The notes under the pieces were generated by a model. It was not told the origin of the DNA. It made no database searches and saw nothing but the letters and a program-made list of their open reading frames with translations. A DNA stretch of 64,000 bases, taken from NCBI GenBank assembly GCA_963827085.1, contig CAWGZY010000005.1:806001-870000 (forward strand), given 5' to 3'. A program made the translations under genes and the position numbers. This DNA is from JAGVPT01 sp963827085 (lineage in GTDB: Bacteria; Bacteroidota; Ignavibacteria; UBA10030; UBA8401). Numbering within the stretch: position 1 is the first letter of the stretch; each line of letters starts with the position of its first letter. Below, one piece after another: positions 25,798 to 34,730 of the stretch.

Positions 25798-27938
25798 TTC
25801 ATGAAAAGCATTTTTCTTGTTCTGACGTAATTTCCGGCAACTAGTTTGTAAAAATAAACTCCGCTTGATAAACCGCTCGCGTTGAATGTAACTGAGTGGG
25901 TACCGGCAGTTTGACGGTCATCTATTAATGTCTTCACAAGCCTTCCCAGCACATCATATACTTTCAATGTCGCCACACTGTTGACTGATAATTGATAACT
26001 GATGATAGTCGTGGGGTTAAAAGGATTTGGATAATTTTGCAACAGGGAAAACGAAGAAGGAACTTCATTCTTATCGACTATACGGGTTACGGTGCCGGCA
26101 CTTTTGAATAATCCTTGGCTTGTTCCTGCATACAAATCGCCTTGGTTGTCAACATTGAGAGACAAAATGCTGAAATCCGTCAAGCCGCTATTCTCAGAAT
26201 GCCAGTTTGATCCGCGGTCTGTCGATACGAAGGCTCCGCTATCGGAAGTCGCGGCAAAGTACATTGAGGGATACTTTACAAGAAAAGAGGCGACGCTTTT
26301 TCCCCTAATGGATGGAATGGCATTCCAGTTTACTCCCAGGTCGTCCGAATAATAAGCACCGGACGTATCGGTCCCGGCAAATATTCTCCCCTCATCATCT
26401 ATGCGTATCGTTTTCACCGAGTAAAATATGAGTGGAGAATAAACCCCCCTTTGCGTCCAGAATGCTCCCCCGTCTGTGCTCACGAAAATGCCGTCAATCG
26501 ATGTGCCCGCAAAGAGGTCGTTTGATGAATCCAGAGCGAGGCAATAAATGCTTGTAATGGGGAGGCCAATAGGCTGCAGGGTGTTCCAGATATCCTCATT
26601 ATTTGTCGATTCGAGAATTCCTCCTGCTGTAGCCGTAAATTTATCGCCGTCGGGAGACTCCACAAAATCGTACGTCCATTGCTTCGTAAGAGGAGCCCAG
26701 GAATTCCCTCCCAAGGGAAAATACGATAACCCCTCCGATGTTGATGCATAAAGCCTTTTCCCCAATGCAGAAAAGTACAGTTGATAGACAGTCGAGCGGC
26801 TTAACCCATCACTTACTCTTAGCCAGGCGCCATCTCCGGATCCCTGCTCAAAAACTCCATCACCTGTGCCGACAAAAAGATTACCCGAACCGTCGAAGCC
26901 TATTGATGCGACGGAAGCCGGGTCGATACCGCATTGGGTCCATGCGGATGAAGAGTTATTCATGAAAAACACACCGTCCCCTTCCGTTCCGGCATACGTT
27001 TTCCCACTCGGGTTGTAAAAGGCTGATGAGATGGATGATAAGGATATTTCAGGGGCGACACTTTTCCATGTTGCGATAGAGTCGCGATAAACAAAGATGC
27101 CCATGTCTGTAGCGGCGACCGCTTCTCCCAGGTTATCCGAAAGTAATGGCCAAATGCTGTTCACCCAATATGGGATCCCCGAATTATCTATTGTCCATGT
27201 GCTGCTTTTGGGAGCAACAGACCAGATGACGCCAGTTTGATAGGCGATGATAGGAGGGTCATAAATGAAAATCTTCCCCCGTTTATCCACAGCTATTGAT
27301 GCAACCGTGGTTGTTTCCATTCCATAAAGGCTCCACGATTTGCCGCTGTCGGAAGAGATGTAAATTCCGCCGCCGTATGCGGGTGTGGGGGGACGTGGAT
27401 GGTAGGATATGAGTCCGGCAAAGAGGTTTCCTGAATGATCTTCGGCGACCGATAATACCTCTATCGTAGAATCGGTTGTTACTTGCGATGCAGACCAGGA
27501 TTTTCCGCCGTCGCTAGAAATCGAAACTTTCTGAAGTCCGCCGATACAGATTCTGTTTCCCGATAAGACAGCGGCAGAGTACGCACCACCAGTCAGGTTC
27601 GACTTTGCCCATGATGTACCATTGTTCGTGGATTCATATAATCCTCCCGCGCCAATCCCTACATAAACATTATTAGCCGAATCAGCGACAAGGAAGGATG
27701 CGCCAAATTCGAAATTAAGACCCAATGCCTGCCAGTTTTCACCTGCGTCGGTTGAGCGGTACAAACCTGAGGAAGTCAAAGTGAAAACGTTTCCCCACGG
27801 ATCGACCGTTAGAAGTTGTACCGAACCGGAATAGGGTCCTTTAATCTTCGACCATGAAATCGTTTGCGCGTCAAGCTGAACCCAGCAAATTCCAGAAATG
27901 AGGAAAATTATTCTACAGAACGAACATGCAATTCTCAA
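25794..27938 (-). CDS. T9SS-exported BNR/Asp-box beta-propeller protein
   Basis: 714 residues with a signal peptide ending about QLDAQT. At least seven Asp-box motifs S-x-D-x-G-x-x-W are spread through the body (STDAGENW, STNNGTSW, SSDGGKSW, SSDSGKSW, STDGGAFW, SDDLGVNW, STDRGSNW), as in sialidase/photosystem-stability-factor propellers. The last ~85 residues (LLQNYPNPFNPTT ... SSGVYFYKLVAGN ... KMLFMK) are a clear T9SS type A sorting domain. The start is a TTG with AGG 5 nt upstream. First gene of a three-gene unit with the lipoprotein and TonB receptor. A catalytic sialidase site was not identified, so this may be a binding protein. Confidence 0.85.
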   Translation of the reverse strand: MRIACSFCRIIFLISGICWVQLDAQTISWSKIKGPYSGSVQLLTVDPWGNVFTLTSSGLYRSTDAGENWQALGLNFEFGASFLVADSANNVYVGIGAGGLYESTNNGTSWAKSNLTGGAYSAAVLSGNRICIGGLQKVSISSDGGKSWSASQVTTDSTIEVLSVAEDHSGNLFAGLISYHPRPPTPAYGGGIYISSDSGKSWSLYGMETTTVASIAVDKRGKIFIYDPPIIAYQTGVIWSVAPKSSTWTIDNSGIPYWVNSIWPLLSDNLGEAVAATDMGIFVYRDSIATWKSVAPEISLSSISSAFYNPSGKTYAGTEGDGVFFMNNSSSAWTQCGIDPASVASIGFDGSGNLFVGTGDGVFEQGSGDGAWLRVSDGLSRSTVYQLYFSALGKRLYASTSEGLSYFPLGGNSWAPLTKQWTYDFVESPDGDKFTATAGGILESTNNEDIWNTLQPIGLPITSIYCLALDSSNDLFAGTSIDGIFVSTDGGAFWTQRGVYSPLIFYSVKTIRIDDEGRIFAGTDTSGAYYSDDLGVNWNAIPSIRGKSVASFLVKYPSMYFAATSDSGAFVSTDRGSNWHSENSGLTDFSILSLNVDNQGDLYAGTSQGLFKSAGTVTRIVDKNEVPSSFSLLQNYPNPFNPTTIISYQLSVNSVATLKVYDVLGRLVKTLIDDRQTAGTHSVTFNASGLSSGVYFYKLVAGNYVRTRKMLFMK

Positions 27939-28627
27939 CGTCGTTGCCTATGCTCTATCTTTCTTTACTTCTTGTTTGCAACTGTCCAACAGCAATCAAT
28001 ATTGCGAAACATGGTAAAACTTGCAAGAAACTTAATTGGAAGATATGACTATTGCGGTATGGGATGTTGTCGGAAATCATGTTGACTTATCCTGCCAAAT
28101 ATTCTAACGTATCGCGATATCTTGTAGTGTGTCCGACCGCCATGTATGAAAAGCAAAAAGGCTCACAAGATTGAATCGAGAAGAAAGAAAGGGAGATGAG
28201 GAAGAAAAGAGTAAATCGTGGTAGCGGAAGTGACGAAGTTCCCGGTTCCTTACAATGAAATATGCAATCGGTTGGTGCAGAGGGAACAACGCCGAAAAAA
28301 TCCAAAATTCATGCACTGCTTCATTTTCATGAGTTGTAAAGTCAATTCCACCTCAGGCAGATTTTACTATCCTAGTGAATTTTATATATATTCTTCCTAA
28401 ATCCAACAAGATTAGTAGCAAATTCTAATAAAAATGACCATTTCCGCAGGCACACTGTTTGTGGAATTACATTACTAAGTTTTTTCCCAATTTTTTCGAC
28501 GGCTCATAACTCGTGAGCATGGTACTCTTAAAATCAGCAATGACCAGAATAGAGTATCGTAATACGAGATCTTCGGAAGTTTTCCGCAGAACTCTTCAAT
28601 CCAATTATATAACGATCAGGAGTTGTC
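27939..28627. other. Intergenic region between divergent genes (689 bp)
   Basis: Contains the promoters of the BNR operon (minus) and the DUF362 gene (plus). Short overlapping ORFs near 28090-28400 look random. A small hairpin GCTCA-TAACTCG-TGAGC sits near 28502-28518. No promoter box matching TTG-N20-TAnnTTTG and no repeat copy was found. Confidence 0.4.
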
Positions 28628-30076
28628 ATGGCAGATAAGGAGAATCATAAAATTTGGGGAACTAGTTCTTCCAGGCGAATATTTTTGAAAAGGTTAGGTG
28701 CCGCAACTGCCGGAGTGCTTGTAGCTCCGTATTTGAAACAATCCGGAGTTTTCGCGTACGAATATAAGAATACATCCTCATCTCTTGCACAAGTTGCACT
28801 CACTCAAACTCTAAATACTCCGGCCGATAGTTATGATCCCGTTTCCGTAAAGGCAAAAGTACAATATCTTTTCGAAACCCTCGGCGGAATTGGCGACGTT
28901 GTAAAAAAGGGGAATAAGGTCGCAATAAAAATAAACTTGACCGGCGGATCGGGAAATGCGACAAGTTCGATGCTTAATGGGCTTTCTATTACTGACACCA
29001 TGTGGACGCATCCTGCGGTTCTTCAGGCGGTGGGAGAATTACTTATTGACGCCGGCGTGAATGGGAGCGACATCTATATTGTGGATTCCCTGTGGGACAC
29101 TGGTCCCACAGCACCGTTCGGCGCAAATGACAGCTTTGGATATGCGGCTGTCCAGAAGACCCTGGGCTGCAACATGGTGGATTTGAATTATCCGGCACCG
29201 TATTCAGCTTTTGGTACGAGAAATGTCGAACCTACTCCCCTCAATTTCGTGCATTTCACGATGAATCAGATTCTGTCTGACGTTGATGTCTATGTCTCCA
29301 TTCCAAAACTTAAGCAGCATGCAGAAGCTGGTTTGACCTGCTCGCTCAAAAATCAAGTCGGCACTGTTCCCAAATCGCTCTACACTATAACCAGCAACGC
29401 GAGCCGCAGACAGATGCTTCACAATCCGACGGGGGGCTCATCGGCGTCGTATCTTCCCGAATCCATTTGCGATTTAAATGCTGCACGGCCAGTCAACCTC
29501 GCTGTTGTCGATGGAATCAAAAATTCGAAGGGAGGAGAAGGCGTGTGGATTCCGACCTTTGTGCCTTATGAAAGTCATGTACTAATTGCGGGAAAAGATC
29601 CCGTGGCCACGGACAGCATCGGAGCCTATCTCATGGGCCTCGATTGCGAAGCTGCATCTCTTCCGTTACCCGGCGGAGGAACATGCGACAACTATCTCTA
29701 TTTGCTAAACAGAAACGGCATCGGTACAAATCAACTGAATGAAATTGAGGTGCTCGGCGACGGAGCAAACTTAATTACGTCGGTACGACCGAATAACGAA
29801 GTACGTCAGCCGAGTGGTTTTCAGTTGTGCCCGAATTTCCCTAACCCGTTCAATCCGTCGACCCGAATCATATTCTTTATGCCAAAAGCAGAACATGTTT
29901 CAATCAAAGTCTTTGCTATCACGGGACAGGAAATTGAAACTCTGCTGGAAGGTGTAGTCCCCGCGGGAGAACATGATTTGAATTGGAGTGCAACCGGTCT
30001 GGCAAGCGGTGTATACATCTGCCGAATGCAAGCGGGGAATTATTCCGAAGCGATAAAAATGGTTTACGCAAAATAA
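28628..30076 (+). CDS. DUF362 domain protein with Tat signal and T9SS sorting domain
   Basis: AGGAG lies 5 nt before the ATG. Residues 14-24 (SSRRIFLKRLG) are a twin-arginine motif, followed by a hydrophobic GAATAGVLVAPYL stretch. The central ~340 residues carry DUF362 features (KVAIKINLTGG, DVYVSIPKLKQH, GLTCSLKNQVGTVPKSLY, GKDPVATDSIGAYLMG). The C-terminal ~85 residues (LCPNFPNPFNPST ... ASGVYICRMQAGN ... KMVYAK) are a T9SS type A domain. It would thus be folded in the cytoplasm, exported by Tat, then passed through T9SS. Biochemical role of DUF362 is unknown. The usual ferredoxin cysteines are absent. Confidence 0.85.
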   Translation: MADKENHKIWGTSSSRRIFLKRLGAATAGVLVAPYLKQSGVFAYEYKNTSSSLAQVALTQTLNTPADSYDPVSVKAKVQYLFETLGGIGDVVKKGNKVAIKINLTGGSGNATSSMLNGLSITDTMWTHPAVLQAVGELLIDAGVNGSDIYIVDSLWDTGPTAPFGANDSFGYAAVQKTLGCNMVDLNYPAPYSAFGTRNVEPTPLNFVHFTMNQILSDVDVYVSIPKLKQHAEAGLTCSLKNQVGTVPKSLYTITSNASRRQMLHNPTGGSSASYLPESICDLNAARPVNLAVVDGIKNSKGGEGVWIPTFVPYESHVLIAGKDPVATDSIGAYLMGLDCEAASLPLPGGGTCDNYLYLLNRNGIGTNQLNEIEVLGDGANLITSVRPNNEVRQPSGFQLCPNFPNPFNPSTRIIFFMPKAEHVSIKVFAITGQEIETLLEGVVPAGEHDLNWSATGLASGVYICRMQAGNYSEAIKMVYAK

Positions 30077-30164
30077 TGTGCCGGGAAGGAAGTCGTCCGT
30101 CTATGGCAGCATCTCTCGAAGCGCCTTATCAGCCGATCGGCGGCGACTCCCCATCGAAGAGAAA

Positions 30165-31082
30165 CTACGACTTTGCCTTTCTTAAATTAAACTCGCTGAC
30201 CCTTCCTCTAATTGCCAACGTGTGCTCGGGTGTGCTGCCGCAGCATGAACCAACGATGTTCGCTCCCGCCTGTAGAACCGACGGGACTCCACGCGCCATA
30301 TCTTCCGGAAGCTGCTTGTATACTGCTTTTCCGTTTTCGAGGATGGGAAGCCCTGCGTTTGGCTGCACCATTATCGGCAAAGTGCAAGCTTTGCGATAAC
30401 GCTCGACGACCGTGGCTGCTCCCGACATGTCCAGCCCGGTACCGCAATTCAGCCCTACCATGTCAGCGCCCTTCATTTGCATCTGCCGTGCCGCCTCATC
30501 AGGAAGCACGCCCATCATTGTTGCACAGAAAGTTTTGTCCGCAGACAGGTCATACGAGAGCGAAGCGATAATGCATGGTGCCCCTGCCGTCATTGCTGCT
30601 TCTACGGCGAGGCTAAGTTCTTCGAGCGATGTTTGCGTTTCGATGATGATCGCATCAGCTCCCGCTTCCACAAGAGCGCGCGCCTGCTCTTCATACATCG
30701 CTCGAGCTGTTTCCGCCGAAAGATCTCCATACGGGTCGAGGATTGTCCCGAGAGGGCCGATGTCTCCCAGCACATATCCGTCAGTACCGCCAAAGGCTGC
30801 GCGGGCGATCTCCACGCCAGCGTGATTGATAACATACACTTGGTCAGCCAGACCGTACCGTTCAAGCATCATTCTGCTTGCACCGAATGTGTTTGTAATA
30901 AGACAATCGGTACCGGCCTGTACATAACGCTTCTGGATTTCGAGAATGCGTTCTCTGTTTGTCAAGTTCCAAAGTTCGCCGCAAGTGCCCGGCTCGAGGC
31001 CGGCGAGCATCAATTGTGTTCCCATTGCACCATCGCAAACCAGCCGTCGTTCGAGTGCAGCCTCATGGAGAAGCTTTTTCAT
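30165..31082 (-). CDS. Homocysteine S-methyltransferase family protein
   Basis: 305 residues, one (beta/alpha)8 barrel as in the N-terminal module of MetH or betaine-homocysteine methyltransferase. DGAMGTQLMLAGL is the typical start. NTFGASRMMLERYGL, IIIETQTSLEEL and VGLNCGTGLDMS follow. GSCCGSTPEH provides the vicinal cysteines that, with the Cys in LNCG, bind zinc. No cobalamin or folate domain is attached. Methyl donor unknown. It could be a standalone homocysteine methylase or the first piece of a split MetH. ATG start, without a clear ribosome site. Confidence 0.88.
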   Translation of the reverse strand: MKKLLHEAALERRLVCDGAMGTQLMLAGLEPGTCGELWNLTNRERILEIQKRYVQAGTDCLITNTFGASRMMLERYGLADQVYVINHAGVEIARAAFGGTDGYVLGDIGPLGTILDPYGDLSAETARAMYEEQARALVEAGADAIIIETQTSLEELSLAVEAAMTAGAPCIIASLSYDLSADKTFCATMMGVLPDEAARQMQMKGADMVGLNCGTGLDMSGAATVVERYRKACTLPIMVQPNAGLPILENGKAVYKQLPEDMARGVPSVLQAGANIVGSCCGSTPEHTLAIRGRVSEFNLRKAKS

Positions 31083-31260
31083 AGCATAAATATTCGAAAG
31101 GTGATAAGTTCGTCTATAAAAAAACTTTAGTAATTAACTGTTTCAAAACAGCCTCTCTAATACAAAATATCACTCCTTCTCCTTTCGTGCAAGTAATTGA
31201 GCTAATTTCGCAGCTGGGACCCGCCTCCCATAAACCGGTCCAAAACAAAGTGTGAAATTT

Positions 31261-31394
31261 TGAGAAACCTGAAAAATCGTCTCTCGCCAAGTCGCACGGA
31301 GTATATCTTTAAATCATTTTGCGATTTTGGGTCTGGCGAAGCCATTCCTTTGCGATTTGCGCGAGCCATACTTTTGGAATTATTCAGAAGTCGC
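31261..31394 (-). mobile_element. MITE-like element, copy C (inverted, flanked by AATTT)
   Basis: Reverse-strand copy of the elements at 1769 and 45984. Read on the minus strand it begins GCGACTTCTGAATAATTCC and ends GATTTTTCAGGTTTCTCA. It is slightly shorter (about 134 bp), with a small deletion in the right half. AATTT occurs at 31256-31260 and again at 31395-31399, a 5-bp direct repeat as at the other two copies. Confidence 0.75.
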
Positions 31395-31741
31395 AATTTA
31401 TAAGTGTGAAGTGCGTCTTCCCTTGACCCAATATGTAAAAGTCATTAGCGTGTATTTAGACCATCCTTTTGGGGAGAAGTCACTCTGTAAAGAAGTGTTG
31501 TCGAATCAGCAAGATTTGCGTCAAGCTAACTGAGAAGGTGAGCTTTGAATCTTGATAGGGTTCTGCTAGATTTCCAACTCGGTAACCATTGACGTAAGTG
31601 ATCGAGTAGTAAAACCCGTTAGAACGAATGATAAGGCTTGCTATTAAAAAACTCCGTACAACAAAAAGTGTTAGCTGGACTCTTATCACGTGGCAACAGT
31701 AGAGATCGAAAGTGGCGAATTTACGTGGACAGCAAAAGGCC
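31395..31741. other. Non-coding stretch between MITE copy C and the tandem array
   Basis: About 350 bp without a supportable gene or recognised signal. The ORFs that cross it run into the 88-bp array in changing frames and are artefacts. Confidence 0.5.
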
Positions 31742-32269
31742 AGAATCTCGAAGATCCCGTTGAGGCTGCAGGCCGAAACGGGAGAACTGGCGACACACAC
31801 GGCGAGGAACCAGATAAGTGGACAAGGGCAGAATCTCGAAGATCCCGTTGAGGCTGCAGGCCGAAACGGGAGAACTGGCGACACACACGGCGAGGAACCA
31901 GATAAGTGGACAAGGGCAGAATCTCGAAGATCCCGTTGAGGCTGCAGGCCGAAACGGGAGAACTGGCGACACACACGGCGAGGAACCAGATAAGTGGACA
32001 AGGGCAGAATCTCGAAGATCCCGTTGAGGCTGCAGGCCGAAACGGGAGAACTGGCGACACACACGGCGAGGAACCAGATAAGTGGACAAGGGCAGAATCT
32101 CGAAGATCCCGTTGAGGCTGCAGGCCGAAACGGGAGAACTGGCGACACACACGGCGAGGAACCAGATAAGTGGACAAGGGCAGAATCTCGAAGATCCCGT
32201 TGAGGCTGCAGGCCGAAACGGGAGAACTGGCGACACACACGGCGAGGAACCAGATAAGTGGACAGGGCC
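31742..32269 (-). repeat. Six tandem 88-bp repeats derived in part from the tRNA-Phe 3' end
   Basis: Copies start at 31742, 31830, 31918, 32006, 32094 and 32182 and look identical by eye until the last runs into tRNA-Phe. Read on the minus strand (the tRNA's own direction) each unit has four parts: GCCGTGTGTGTCGCCAGTTC; a 37-nt insert carrying the hairpin arms TCCCGTT and AACGGGA; ATTCTGCCCTTGTCCA; and the spacer CTTATCTGGTTCCTC. The first and third parts together reproduce the tRNA-Phe T-arm and 3' acceptor strand, with the T-loop split by the insert. The same spacer follows the real tRNA. The array lies directly downstream of the tRNA, so it could be in the same transcript. Confidence 0.9.
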
Positions 32270-32331
32270 AGAATCGAACTGGCGACACACGGCTTTTCAG
32301 GCCGTTGCTCTACCGACTGAGCTACCTGTCC
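32259..32331 (-). tRNA. tRNA-Phe (GAA)
   Basis: Cloverleaf on the minus strand: acceptor GGACAGG/CCTGTCC, D-arm GCTC..GAGC, anticodon loop CTGAAAA giving GAA, T-arm GCCAG-TTCGATT-CTGGC, discriminator A. CCA is not encoded. Its 3' end abuts the 88-bp tandem array. Confidence 0.97.
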
Positions 32332-32402
32332 CCAAAATACAACGCAGTCAATATATTAAAAAGTTTTTCCCTTTCAAAAGACTTTTTACAAGTCAAAAAA
32401 AA

Positions 32403-32482
32403 GAATTCAGAATACAAAATTCAGAATGTTTTAAACTCCAGCAGTGTTCAACAACACATTCTGTCTTCTGTATTCTGAATTC
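32403..32482 (-). terminator. Long inverted repeat 3' of hppA
   Basis: GAATTCAGAATACA at 32403-32416 is perfectly complementary to TGTATTCTGAATTC at 32469-32482. Shorter related copies (AATTCAGAATGT / ACATTCTG) lie inside. It is placed 14 bp beyond the hppA stop, so a 3' end or RNA-stability hairpin is plausible. On the minus strand the second arm is followed by CTTTTTTTTG. Confidence 0.5.
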
Positions 32483-32495
32483 TGTATTCTTCTCC

Positions 32496-34664
32496 TTAAA
32501 TAAACAGCGGAGCTAACACGAGAGTAAGCGTCGAAAGCAATTTTATCAAGACATGCAATGACGGACCCGCCGTGTCTTTGAACGGATCGCCCACCGTATC
32601 TCCGACAACCGAAGCTTTGTGCGGTTCTGATTTCTTTCCGCCGTACGCGCCGGTCTCGATATATTTTTTTGCATTATCCCATGCACCGCCGCCGTTGTTC
32701 ATGAAGAGAGCCATTAGAATCCCTGTAATCGTCCCAACCATCAGGAACCCGCCGATCACTTCAGCACCGCTCGCCGAGCCGACCGCTTGCCCTCCGGCAT
32801 AGTAGAGCCATTTGAAGACCAGTCCGACACCAACAGTCATTCCGACAATAAGTAAACCCGGCAACACCATTTTCTGCAGAGCAGCTTTAGTTGCTATGTC
32901 CACGCACTGTCCGTAATCGGGCTTCGATGTTCCTTTCATAATGCCCGGATCATTCTTGAATTGCTCCCGAACATTATTGATGATTGCGTATGCTGCTTTG
33001 CCTACTGCTTTTATCGCAAGCGAGGAGAAAATAAACACAAGTACCGCTCCGAGCATTGCACCGACAAATACTTCCGGTTTGTCAAGGTTGATCACTCCCT
33101 GGAACGAAGGCATGTAATTCCGTACTTCGTCGATATATGCGCCGAACAGGAGGAATGCGGCAAGAGCTGCCGAACCGACAGCATATCCTTTTGTCAGCGC
33201 CTTGGTCGTATTGCCGACTGAATCGAGACGGTCGGTCTTATCGCGGACTTCTTTCGGCTGCTGACTCATTTCAACAATTCCGCCTGCATTGTCGGTGATG
33301 GGTCCGAACGTATCCATCGCGAGAATGTACGCCGCCGTTCCCAGCATACCCATCGTCGCAACTGCCGTTCCGAAGAGGCCGGCGTGCTGCAATCCCGAAT
33401 TTTCGCCGAGAAGATAGGCGCTGATAATTGCTATCGCAATAACAAAGATTGGAAAGCCGGTCGATTCCATGCCTACCGCAAGACCGGCAATGATGTTTGT
33501 GGCCGGACCGGTTTGCGATGCTTCTGCAATGGAGAGGACGGGGCGGTACCGGGAGTCAGTATAATATTGGGTGATGAACACGAATGCGATGGACGTCAAT
33601 ACTCCAACAACGCCGCACAAGAAGAAATTGAAATAATAATCGGGTCCAAGAAGCCATCGTGATGCGATATAAAACCCTACCATCGCAAGACCCGCAGCGA
33701 GGTAGTAGCCGCGGTTGAGCGCGTTCATTGGATCTTCTTTCTCATTCGTCTTCACCGTCATGATCCCAAAAATACAAGCGATAATTCCAAATGCTCGTGC
33801 GACAAGAGGGAAGAGAAGCACACCGAGCAATGACAATCCCTGGGCTTGAAACACTGCGGTATTTGAATTGTACAAGCCTGCTGCTAAAATCATTGCTCCG
33901 ATGTTCTCTGCTGCCGTCGATTCAAAAAGATCGGCTCCACGGCCCGCACAATCGCCGACATTATCGCCAACGAGATCGGCAATCACTGCCGGGTTGCGCG
34001 GATCGTCTTCGGGAATTCCAGCTTCGACTTTGCCGACAAGATCTGCGCCGACGTCGGCCGCTTTGGTATAAATTCCGCCCCCGAGCTGGGCAAATAAAGC
34101 GACGAAACTTGCGCCGAATCCATAGCCGACAATCATCAACGGTATGTGCGACACATCGCTCGTTATATCAAGATATTTTACGATACTGAAGAGACCCGCG
34201 ACGCCGAGCAAGCTCATGCAGACAACAAAAAATCCGGAGACGGCGCCGCCGCGGAGAGCGGTTTGTAGAGCACTGTTCATGCTCTTCGTTGCTCCAGCTG
34301 CTGTCCGAATATTCGATCGAATCGCAACCCACATTCCCATATATCCGGCTGCGACCGAGCACGCTGCTCCCAACACAAAAGAGAGCGTTGTCCATAAAGC
34401 AAGATTAGCTGTGGTTGCAGGATCGTTTACGTTGTGTGCACGAACAAACGCATAGAGAATATAGATAAGTGCGGCAAGTGCCACCGCGAGATATCCGATG
34501 GTTCTATTCTGACGGCGAAGAAATGCCTCAGCGCCGGTCTTTATTGCATTGGAGATCTCCTGCATTTTTTCGTTTCCCGAGTCGCGTTTCAGGACATTGC
34601 GAACGAGATACAAGGCAAACAAGAGACCGAGTACGCTTATTCCAAAAATTAGAGTGAGTTCCAT
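32496..34664 (-). CDS. hppA: Membrane H+-translocating pyrophosphatase, K+-independent type
   Basis: 722 residues with about 16 membrane helices. Hydrolyses pyrophosphate in the cytoplasm to pump ions. Substrate motifs are seen: GGGIYTKAADVGADLVGKVE, DDPRNPAVIADLVGDNVGDCAGRGADLFES, and near the C-terminus GGAWDNAKKYIETG plus GDTVGDPFKDTAGPSLHVLIKL. The cytoplasmic loop reads SVGNTTKALTKGYAVGSA. Lys after NTT and Thr three residues on are the signature of K+-independent enzymes, which are H+ pumps, whereas Na+-pumping relatives have Ala there. ATG start. Stands alone as a transcription unit, 66 bp beyond the APC permease gene on the same strand. Confidence 0.95.
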   Translation of the reverse strand: MELTLIFGISVLGLLFALYLVRNVLKRDSGNEKMQEISNAIKTGAEAFLRRQNRTIGYLAVALAALIYILYAFVRAHNVNDPATTANLALWTTLSFVLGAACSVAAGYMGMWVAIRSNIRTAAGATKSMNSALQTALRGGAVSGFFVVCMSLLGVAGLFSIVKYLDITSDVSHIPLMIVGYGFGASFVALFAQLGGGIYTKAADVGADLVGKVEAGIPEDDPRNPAVIADLVGDNVGDCAGRGADLFESTAAENIGAMILAAGLYNSNTAVFQAQGLSLLGVLLFPLVARAFGIIACIFGIMTVKTNEKEDPMNALNRGYYLAAGLAMVGFYIASRWLLGPDYYFNFFLCGVVGVLTSIAFVFITQYYTDSRYRPVLSIAEASQTGPATNIIAGLAVGMESTGFPIFVIAIAIISAYLLGENSGLQHAGLFGTAVATMGMLGTAAYILAMDTFGPITDNAGGIVEMSQQPKEVRDKTDRLDSVGNTTKALTKGYAVGSAALAAFLLFGAYIDEVRNYMPSFQGVINLDKPEVFVGAMLGAVLVFIFSSLAIKAVGKAAYAIINNVREQFKNDPGIMKGTSKPDYGQCVDIATKAALQKMVLPGLLIVGMTVGVGLVFKWLYYAGGQAVGSASGAEVIGGFLMVGTITGILMALFMNNGGGAWDNAKKYIETGAYGGKKSEPHKASVVGDTVGDPFKDTAGPSLHVLIKLLSTLTLVLAPLFI

Positions 34665-34730
34665 GCTTCTGAAATTATCCTTTCTTTAGATACGCAAATG
34701 ACGATATGAATCCTTGGTGATAGTATGTTG

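Noticed and set aside
25794..27938. Catalytic sialidase
   Set aside because: Asp-boxes are structural. The arginine triad and Tyr/Glu pair of sialidases could not be placed, so only a propeller is claimed.
31742..32269. CRISPR-like array
   Set aside because: Units are contiguous and identical with no unique spacers, and no cas genes are nearby. The units derive from the tRNA-Phe end.
31480..32288. Long minus-strand and repeated plus-strand ORFs (69-252 codons) across the 88-bp array
   Set aside because: 88 is not a multiple of three, so one ORF cycles through all frames of the same repeat. The peptides are artefacts of a stop-free non-coding repeat.
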